Positions 55,935 to 64,000 of a stretch of 64,000 nt of DNA are shown piece by piece. The stretch spans positions 434,001-498,000 of the forward strand of contig NADL03000534.1 in the NCBI GenBank assembly GCA_002205965.3, written 5' to 3'. The position numbers and the translations under genes are program-made. The stretch's first letter is position 1. Each line of letters opens with the position of its first letter. The DNA is from Kappaphycus alvarezii (taxonomy: Eukaryota; Rhodophyta; Florideophyceae; Gigartinales; Solieriaceae). The notes under the pieces were generated by a model. That model saw nothing but the letters and a program-made list of their open reading frames with translations, had not been told where the DNA came from and did not search any database.

Positions 55935-56900
55935 AATCGAAACAGACAATTATTGATAGCGTAGGTGTATCAATATATTCGTAACTATTTGAAAAGTTGC
56001 TATAGACAGCCGAAGGCCAAACCTGTTCCATCATATTGGACGAAGCTAAATATTCCATTGACAAATATACTTGAGACGTATTCGATCGACTTCACTGTGC
56101 CGTTTCCAATGACGAAGACTGGAAAGAATTATTTGCTAGTAGCAGTTGAGCATCAAACTGGCTGGCAAGTCGCGGTTGCCGCTGTAGACTCGTCATGAAA
56201 ACTGCCATCAAGGTCATGGGGAGGAAACTAGTTCATCTTTTCGGTCCCCACAGGATTCTTTTATCTGACTACGCCGGTTGCTTCACAGCTACCTCTATTT
56301 CATAATTTAAAAAGAGACGGAATCAACTGTACACCGCTATTCTGTACGTTTCCATGTCTAATGGTAGAGAAGAAAGAATGGTACGCACTATCAAGACCAC
56401 TGCGAAGAAAAGTCGTTGATCAAAGGATTAAATGTAATTTATGCCTTCCAGGACCATTTTATAGATACTGTAGCTGAATTATTCCCCTCTGAAGCTTCGC
56501 CAGTCGAACTCATGTTCTGAATGACTCCAGACATGGACCTGTTTGATCCTGCTTCTTCTATATCAAACGTTACGAATGAGCATAGCTGACTTCAAATACT
56601 CCCATAATTAGCTCTTCATGCGGCAATGGATTACATTTAGTTCCAAGTGGATCCTAAGGCGAAACATGCAGAAACTAGGTAGTTTAATGTGAGTGATTGG
56701 GTCCTTATAGCATACAAAAAATCCGTGGCGTCTACAGTTAAGTTGCCAGTTGAGTTACCCGCACTCAATGTACGATACTAAGGGCGTCTTCGCATCTGTA
56801 AAACTACCCAATCCCGCTACTAGTTAACTTTTTACGTGAATCATCATTCTGTCAGTGTGATCCATACGAGGAAACTCGCCCCCTAGAACTTTCTTCTAAT
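55935..56900 (+). mobile_element. Ty3/gypsy integrase fragment
   Basis: The frame 55965-56198 gives YIRNYLKSCYRQPKAKP (end of the zinc region), YWTKLNIP, TYSIDFTVPFPMTKTGKNYL and LVAVEHQTGWQVAVAAVDSS, i.e. the first catalytic Asp (SIDF) and central strand of a gypsy integrase. After a shift come LTTPVASQLPLFHNLKRDGI (expected SDNGxxF replaced), then an ERMVGTIK-like segment near 56370. It is a different lineage from the 3-6 kb element and strongly decayed. RT and LTRs are not visible. Confidence 0.8.
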
Positions 56901-57777
56901 TGATCTAAAAGCCTACTATTCGCCCTTTTATCTCCAGATTTAGTAATCATCTTTTTCTTCTTTTCTGATAAATAATTCACTGTAGTTATCATCAGCCTTT
57001 CATACCCACCTCACTTTTTTTCGTTTTCTTTCAACTTAGTTAAACTGTTTTTATCTTTTTTCTCGCGCCTAACCCGATCTTGGACATTACGTTGTCTCTA
57101 CGTACCATGCATAACCTTTAAATCATTATAAACGTCCATCAAATACCAAATTGAGAGGTTGATATTCTTCCCGTGATTCAAGAGATATAGGGGGAAATTC
57201 CTGCTGATATTTACCAAGCTTTTCTGGAATGTTCCCATTGCTCATGGACCCGAGAAGTTCCACCACGATTTCCTCTTCCTTCATATACTGTCTACTTCTG
57301 TCTGCCCCTGCTAAATTCAGTGCAAACCCTGCTTTGTCACTGATAAAACAGCACGAGGCTTAAAAAATGGATCCAACTTGATAGAACTTATAGAGTAGAG
57401 TTTTGGCTCGTGTACCCCAATATTCAGGCTTTAAGTCTCGAATAGCTCCAAATCCGCCTTCTTTTTTGTCGAAATCCTCGCAATCTGCTTGATATGCGCC
57501 ATTATCCTAGTTCACGGGGATTGCGAGATAGTGCTATCCGCCTGCTTCCTTCGCCCCCACGCGCTCTGTGGATGGGCCAGTCTCGGAGGATCATTCTTAA
57601 CTTGGATCAACATTGAGCTTCAAGGAGAAGGCATCGCGCAAGGAAAAGGAACTTCAGCGAGGCAGTAGGAGCAAGGAGCGGCTGCGAAGGACAGGAGAGG
57701 ACGGGAGATATTAAATTTCTGGCTTGGTGTTCGAAAGGTTACATACTGTATAGTCCATTGAGCCCCCGGAGCTCCCT

Positions 57778-57800
57778 GTACAGTATTGTACTGTATTGTA
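57778..57800. repeat. Period-5 GTANN array
   Basis: GTACA, GTATT, GTACT, GTATT, GTA in strict period 5. Related to the GTACN arrays of the gene island, but without a named neighbour gene. Confidence 0.8.
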
Positions 57801-58299
57801 GCCGCGTTACAGTTCGAGACTGGATGGTGTTGGTACAATTAGCAGGAGGGTGATTTTGTGGGGTTTGGTGCTATCTACAGTATGATAATATTTTACTGTA
57901 AACTGCTGTACGTTTGATCTTGAAACCTTCTGGTTTGTACTTACTGTAATTTGTAGGTACGGTTCAGTAGTACAGTACCCGCAATTCTTGGCCACAGAGC
58001 GCTCGTGTGTCGGGTACATGGCCTGACTCAAGAAACGCTTGTGCCGTGGAAAACAAGTTGCGTTTTCCCCTACCCTGGCCGAACCGACAAGCGACATAAC
58101 ATATTGCCCTCGTTCCACAATCTTCCACCTTAACAGTAAGACGAGAAAGGTTTGGGTATTCCACTCTTGGAATGTATATTCGACTAGATCCTAAGTTACT
58201 CCGACATCCACAATCGACCCAAGAGGGCATTTCAACGCTGTAATTGGGGAGGAACTACGCCTCCCAAAAGGTCACCTTGCACACATACCGCTGAAGTCT

Positions 58300-58392
58300 G
58301 CTTTTAGTCATAAGTCAAAATAAATGTTCACCTCCCTGACAGCATAGCCCTCTAGGCGGCTTTTAGTCAGTAGAATAAATAAATGTTCACCA
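58300..58392. repeat. Imperfect direct repeat GCTTTTAGTCA...AATAAATGTTCACC
   Basis: A 33-base motif beginning GCTTTTAGTCA and ending AAATGTTCACC occurs at 58300-58332 and again from 58359, 59 bases later, with small indels. Confidence 0.85.
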
Positions 58393-59295
58393 CACCACAC
58401 CTTAACGGCAGCAATCGCAGGCCACATTGGATGTCGCCGGTGGTAGGTGTTTCTATTCTTGAGTGGTTTGACTTGGTAAAAGTTCTGCCATTGGACAATA
58501 GGACATGCAAACAACAAATCAGAAAACATTGGTTCGTCCAGATGCGTTCGGACGTACTACAGTACTGCAGGAATTCTGTTTCGTAAATTTAAAAGCAAAT
58601 ATTGTTTCGTAACCTGGGAGTTGGGCTGTCTGAAGGTGCAAATTGGTTGGTCCTAGTCGTAAATGTACCGTATTTATTGCACGAGGCAATGCTTGAAGAT
58701 GAACATTCGCAAACTCTGTTTTTCTAGATAGAATAAAGTTCGCTATCCTTACTGTTGCACAACGCCTTCCTCACAAATCGCCCTGGTTCTGAGCCATCCG
58801 AGCTCCCATAGTAAACACCCCCTACTCCCCCAAAAAAGAGAAAATACTGGCCATTCTGTCTGATAACACCTCAGCTGTCTCGGTCATTCGTCTCCACTTG
58901 GCTATGGCCCCCTCCCCAGCTGATTCTGAATAGTCCCAATGCGCGGCGCCCAGCGCTGTGCGTTCCCGTGTTAAATCTGTAATGAGGGGATATTTTCGTA
59001 CTGACACCACTACAGTTAACCGACTACATCTTCCATGCATTAAAATAACCCAAAAATTCCCCCACTACAGTTGGCAAGAGTGGTGGTTTTCTGCGCAACA
59101 CACGCTCGCAAAGTAGGTTGTATTCTGTCGACTACACGTGAGATACGTTAAATAGCATGTACTTCGTCTTATATGGTTCTTTGAATTTTGAGATGTTTCA
59201 TATGTGACCAGAGTCTCGCACAGTTTCGGGAACTTCTGCAGAGAAAAGGTTGAGATGTTCTAAGTTTGGAAGAAACAGCCTGTTGTGTTCCAGGG

Positions 59296-59415
59296 GATCG
59301 ATTTGGTTCTTTAATGTTTGAAAAGTGCGGTTCGGCTATCACCCGGTGTATGCTAGACGTGTTCAGGATTATGGGTAATGTCGCTGGTGTGCCTACATGG
59401 CTGGCTCAAAGCCTG
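59296..59415 (+). repeat. Dispersed repeat, copy B (3' end of Tc1-like element)
   Basis: Matches 7926-8042: TTAATGTTTGAAAAGTGC, GTTCGGCTATCAC and GTATGCTAGACGTGTTCAGG are shared, with a handful of substitutions. No transposase coding sequence is visible upstream, so this is a truncated copy. Confidence 0.85.
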
Positions 59416-61200
59416 TCAGCAGCAGTGTTCCAGGGTACTTACAACATGCAGCATGTATTGACAGGGCAGTACACACGAGACCACACTTTTCAAAAACATT
59501 CTCCAAGGACAGATAGCTTTATTTATCCGTGCAGCAATGTCCTATGTTCTTGAATGCTGAGCTTACGCATGTAACAATTCGAACTGGAGAAAAGCGGAGA
59601 ACAGCTTTCGCACGAGACGTAATAAATCTGTAGGAAGGACCTGCTTGCCAATTTTTTTGGTACTTTTGCAGCTGACCACGTCGTTCACTACAGAAGTAAT
59701 GAGAAAATATCTCTCTTCAAATATTAAAATGTCCCAACTTTTCCCCGTTTGCATTAAAAAAAGAAATGACAAATTTCAGCCGCAAGGTCAACATCCGAAA
59801 ACTCGAGATGACAGATGAGTAAAATAAAATATCCTTTGCAAACAAAAATAATTTGAAAACCAGTCTTGGTTGCCCGCAGATGGCATGGTGCTTACTGTAC
59901 ATGGGCACGTAACAGAATTGCCAGGAATTCACACATTGTTAGTAACTCTAACAGTCTGTTCTCATCATTGAAAGCAAAGAATAGTTTCTCATTTATTTCC
60001 CCGTGTTCGTCGCCTGCGAAATCCATAACTGTCTACGCGTGCCTCTGTCCTCAAAGCGGAAAAACTTGGTTTACGGCCAGTATTGTAAAGGATAGAATCC
60101 AATAGACATGCATTGTAACGGCGTGAGTACTAACCTCGCAGCCCCTTTAAACTACAGTAGCTAATAGTCCTGTCAACAAGCAGGCGACGTTCGAGGTAGC
60201 CTAGTGTCCTCAAAGTGCTGACATGTGGAAGCGAAGTCATTCCATGCTGTTTTGGATTTGCAAAGAGGGAAGATCATTGTTTTTCAAGTGGGACTGCTTG
60301 AAATGCACATTCAAACATGCAAAAAAGTTGATTCATTGGAAAATTCAAAGTAATGAGTGGAAAATATTATTGTACTCGAAGGGAAGAGCGTGTGCAAGAC
60401 ACAGATGTGTTGAAAGAAACGATATACGGGATAAAAAAAGAAGGAAAATAGAGCTTTGGTATCTATGTCAGCTATCATGTGTCGAGAGCTCAGGCTTTGT
60501 TCCAGAGGGCTTTTTGAAAGCGGCTGAAACGGAAAACTCCAAAGGCCTACCAGTAGCTTCTACGCTTTCAGATAATAATAAAAAACTTTATAGCGAAGTG
60601 ATGATCTCACTTTGAGCCACTGTTGCTATATCCCATTGAAGAAATAAATGTAGCAGTTATGCAGATGTAAACGGTAAGACATTAAAGTTGCTTCTGTCGT
60701 ATATATCTATAGCTAGCGATAACAATTTACAGCGTAAAGAGTAACACAAACACGAATATACATGACTAAAGCGATAAGGCTAGGTTAGTGGAATCTTGCG
60801 ACTTATGGAATGAAGTATTTCTGTTACGAGGGTTTTGGTCTTGAGACTGCACTGCCCCGTTAAAGTTGAAGAGAAAATATCGGTACATCCTGAATCCATC
60901 GGAAAAACTGAAAAGACTTGAATTGAAGACATTGCACTTTGCCTCATTTTCAATTTTTGCTTTATACAAAAGGGTATCTGAACTTACATGGAAGCTGCTT
61001 CAAAGCTCTAGTGTATAAAGGAGGAAATTTTCGTTTTCATCTCGAAATAGGACTGGCGATGTGAACGGACAAAGCCATAAAACTGTCGACAACCTCGCTA
61101 AAGTGTCAGCTTGTAACATGTGATTGAGGCGGTTTGGCTGCTTGGCCTTGCAGTGCACATTGGTGCTAATTTATGTTGCAGGTGCTATTGCATTGGCATG
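59416..61200. other. No recognised gene
   Basis: Includes a 130-codon frame at 60223-60615 (+), Cys/Lys/Arg-rich (FKWDCLKC, ARHRCVERND, LWYLCQLSCVES), which vaguely recalls transposon zinc fingers but cannot be assigned. The rest is AT-rich with short frames. Confidence 0.35.
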
Positions 61201-61211
61201 AATGTTTATTT

Positions 61212-61415
61212 TTCGCCTTTCATGTTCAAACTGGTTGCCTGATGGGCAGTGGCTGACAAGAAAGCCGGGAACTAAAAACGAACTACCTTTGTCGTGTATT
61301 GTGGAATAAACAGGTTCGCCTTACATTTTCAACTAACTGCCTAGTGGGCAATGGCTTACAAGAAAGCAGGAACTATGTACGAACTACCTTTGTCGTGTCT
61401 TGTCGAATAAACAAG
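61212..61415. repeat. About 102-bp tandem duplication, diverged
   Basis: Unit 1 (61212-61314) and unit 2 (61315-61415) share CGAACTACCTTTGTCGTGT, TGGAATAAACA-type and GGGCARTGGCTKACAAGAAA segments. Mismatches and small indels show it is not recent. Confidence 0.85.
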
Positions 61416-62396
61416 TTAGGTGCTTGTTTCTGCGATTTTGGATGGCACAGGGGCCGGAGTAGTCATCACAGGCGTGATTGCTGTTTCCACTTCACTGTAG
61501 TAATGGCGATAGATAGATTAGTACTCGTCTATCATATCGGCTTTTCGTCGTTTTAGATGATTGGTTAAGAAAACCTTCTTCGCAACTTTGGCTGTTTGTA
61601 TCCCAATCCAAAATTTCAGATACAACAGCAAACAGCCTTTTCGTTTAACTAGCGGTTGACACTTTAAACTATGTACTAGCGCGGCTCCGCTTGAGATTTA
61701 GGGATATTGTTCCTCGCCTTGTGAATGGCTTCAAACAGAGGCACTTATTGATAGATTCTCTCTACACAAACTAGCCTCTGAGGAGAAGTCGTTTTCAACT
61801 GCGGGGGAAGTGGGGAATTTTCAGCAAAAACGCCTACCCAGATGGCGTATGCAAAAGCCTGTTCTGCATTTTGCGAGCACTTGTTTTCCGATCAAAGTGA
61901 TTAAAAATCCAACTGGGGGTTACGCAGGGAGTTGCATCACAAAATAGTCCATTGTTGAAACGCGGTGCTGTGTGACTGAAGTTTCAGTTTAAGTTACACC
62001 TCCAAGCGATGTTTCAGTAAAGCTCAACTGCACGACATAAACTTATGCTCTGATTCGAGACAAAGAAGGAGCGCCCCATACGGTATGGGCCATATCGATT
62101 CCTTTCCCGCAGATCATGGCTAGAAAATGAGCCTTCTCTGCAAAAAACGTTGGCTTGACTTGAAAGACAGGATTTTGATAGGGAAGTTTCGATAGGTCAA
62201 TCAAAAGAAAGTAGATTCAGTTGATTTCCACTCCCACAGTCAGGGCAGTATTACAGAACCGTACATTATTGTGGCACTGCCAAGGCAAACTATCGGTCTG
62301 GAGGTTAAAGGCTCAACAGAACGACGTTAACGGCGTGGCCTTGACTCATTTTCAGCAGGAAATGCATGGTTTTCGTTGCTCGAAGGACCAGTGTTC

Positions 62397-62639
62397 CTAG
62401 TGGACCATCAGACTAGCGCAAAAAGGATTCCTTGTGCGTTGCAGCCGGGGTAAAAATAGGATGTTATGTGACAACTCGTGGACAGAATGAGGGAGCGGCT
62501 GTTTCAATGATGCGCATGTGTGTAACGAATTGGGGATCAGGAGTATGAAAACCAAAGCAGCGGGAATTAGAATGACACAGTGCAAGCAATGCACAACAGG
62601 TGATAAAGGCAAGAGGGGAGTTGTTTTGTGTCGGAGCAT
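62397..62639 (-). other. Weak ORF with possible signal anchor
   Basis: An 80-codon minus-strand frame with a hydrophobic stretch (CVILIPAALVFILLI) after a short basic-free head, preceded on the same strand by a C-rich block (62650-62850) similar to the leaders of the island genes. It could be the first part of a membrane-anchored protein gene broken by missing bases, but I see no catalytic domain downstream. Confidence 0.2.
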
Positions 62640-64000
62640 GTCAATGGGATCGAAGCGGTTACCAACGACTAAATGAGCCGATGATGGGTGGATACTGGAA
62701 TTGATGAGGGGGATGTGCCGAGGTAAGAGAATGCCTGGAGCGCTTTGTGGGGTGTGGTGAACATTTATTTATTGGGGTAGGTTGCGGCGGCGGTTGTGCA
62801 GGGCCTCTCCTCTGAAGTACATGCCGTGTACATGATGTTCGGACAGAGGGCAATTAGAGCAGTGAGTGGTCGTCAGGATGATTGCGAGAATATCGTTTGG
62901 AAGTGTTGAAGATGGCAGTTATGTTTCAACGGTCTTGTTTTGTTTACGAGACATGCGTTGAAATACAGGACTTTTGCGACCAGGCACTGCTGAAATGAGT
63001 GACAATACGTTAATGCTTGTGAGAATGATCAGAGCTGTTTATAGGCCACAGCGTGGTTCATTTGCACAATGTTTGTCAAGGTTGGGTGGGCCGGAGTGAA
63101 CCTCTACAGCAATATGCGAGACTAAGACTGACACTGAGCAACAGTGGGGTTGCCCATTTCAGATTTTGCGAGAGTATTGGAAGAATGTCATTGATCTAAT
63201 TTTCAAGCGTTATCGAAATTAACAAAATGGTTTTAACTATTTGGAGAATAGATCAAATTGAATTGATTGAATAATGCTTAAAATCGACGGAAAATCTACA
63301 AAGACCAGCTATGAGAGGGCATGTGCCTGCCGCAAGTAGGATTTAAATGGATCAAGTCATATTGGGCATCCTCCTGTGGTGCTCAGAATGAGAATGTAAG
63401 CGGGAGAAAAGACGTGGTCCCACGTCCCAGAGCCACTTAGCTCCCGCCGCGATTTGCGTCTGCTAACGTATGTTACATACACACACCCCATTTTGCTGCA
63501 ATGATTGTTCTGCGTCGACTTTCGGCCCATACCAAAGTGAACGTACAAAATGCTGTCAATGCCTAGACTGGAATTTAATTAACGTAATCAAACCATTTAA
63601 ATTACCTCTCTTCTGACAAAAGTGGAGCTTCATGAGCAACCTTTGCTCATACCATCCTCGGTGTGAATTAGCGGCAAGATAATCTCATCATCTCGACTTG
63701 TTGTTGGGTTAACACACGGCCAGTGCATTGAGCGCCGCTCTTACCAAATGTATTTCTTTCTATATTTTCAAAATCAGAAAGATGGCCCTCCCAAATCTCG
63801 GTTTCATAGGTCACCAGAGATGTACGTACTACAGTACACTACCGTACACTTTTTGTCCAGAACAGGTAGGATTTTTCTCCCACGAGGGGTCTGTCAGCTG
63901 CCCTGGTCGCAATCCTATGCAATCCATACAGTACAGCTGAATCAGTTGCTCACCTGATAACATTATCATCCCCCGCTCTTCACATCATGAATGACAGCAC
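62640..64000. other. Right end of window, no gene recognised
   Basis: C-rich on the minus strand to about 62850, then mixed. TACAGTA/GTACAG words recur at 63820-63940 (ACTACAGTACACTACCGTAC and CATACAGTACAGC), so another promoter region may lie here. Confidence 0.35.

Larger units (their letters stand above)
56901..59265. other. Intergenic or unrecognised sequence with pentamer array
   Basis: GC content rises from about 57.4 kb. Contains GTANN-type period-5 repeats (57778-57800), more TACAGTA words at 57890-57975, and a 59-bp-spaced direct repeat (58300-58332 and 58359-58392). Frames at 57807-58118 and 57964-58230 (-) overlap each other and have no recognised domain. Resembles the promoter regions of the gene island. 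Confidence 0.4.

Noticed and set aside
57620..58230. Minus-strand gene near the 57.78 kb pentamer array
   Set aside because: Three overlapping short frames, none with recognisable sequence; a promoter is possible but no coding region can be supported.
60223..60615. 130-codon Cys/Lys-rich frame as a FLYWCH-type transposon finger
   Set aside because: Cysteine spacing does not fit the FLYWCH pattern and no MULE transposase follows.

Overview
The window is nuclear DNA from a microbial eukaryote. It carries cytosolic ribosomal protein and RNA polymerase II subunit genes, two clear GT-AG introns in an XRN-type nuclease gene, and many eukaryotic transposon families. It has no operons or bacterial ribosome-binding sites. 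The mix of a small alpha-kinase, a core-2/I-branching glycosyltransferase, HARBI1-like DDE transposases, a piggyBac-like element, Tc1/mariner, hAT, copia and gypsy, together with short introns and GTACN pentamer arrays, looks most like a stramenopile (diatom- or oomycete-like). That placement is a judgement from memory of family look-alikes, not a search result.

Layout. 1-10.4 kb is AT-rich repeat land: a decayed Ty3/gypsy pol (3.05-6.09 kb), a Tc1/mariner-like transposase (7.12-8.04 kb) and a LINE 3' piece with a restriction-like endonuclease (8.3-8.76 kb). 10.5-24.75 kb is a gene island of higher GC: alpha-kinase (-), core-2/I-branching transferase (-), RPB7 (+), RPS2 (-), diacylglycerol kinase (+) and a short XRN-family 5'-3' exoribonuclease (-). 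RPB7/RPS2 and DGK/XRN are tail to tail; RPS2/DGK are head to head. 26-50.2 kb is again mobile DNA: HARBI1-like (26.2-27.4), a piggyBac-like element with candidate ends (27.89-31.96), a nearly full-length but decayed copia element with two 438-bp LTRs (34.41-40.91), a second piggyBac-like fragment, a second LINE 3' end, a second HARBI1-like copy with an intron, an unrecognised protein-coding remnant (45.3-46.1) and a hAT transposase (48.1-50.2). 50.3-55.9 kb is a very AT-rich gene desert broken by one 450-bp GC-rich island. A gypsy integrase fragment follows at 55.9-56.9 kb. 57-64 kb has moderate GC, promoter-like pentamer arrays and small duplications, but no gene I can name.

The most important observation for a user: every one of the six conserved genes is broken by single missing bases, about 24 in all by my count, with no extra bases needed. 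In each gene adding the missing bases gives a length divisible by three and a protein of family-typical sequence. I read the six as live genes seen through a deletion-prone assembly, although biological explanations should be tested. The transposons differ: they have many in-frame stops and are really decayed.

The six genes are informational or housekeeping (translation, transcription, RNA decay, lipid signalling, Golgi glycosylation, protein kinase). They do not form a pathway. They share an architecture of pyrimidine/C-rich leaders just before the ATG, and in three intergenic regions a short GTACN pentamer array.
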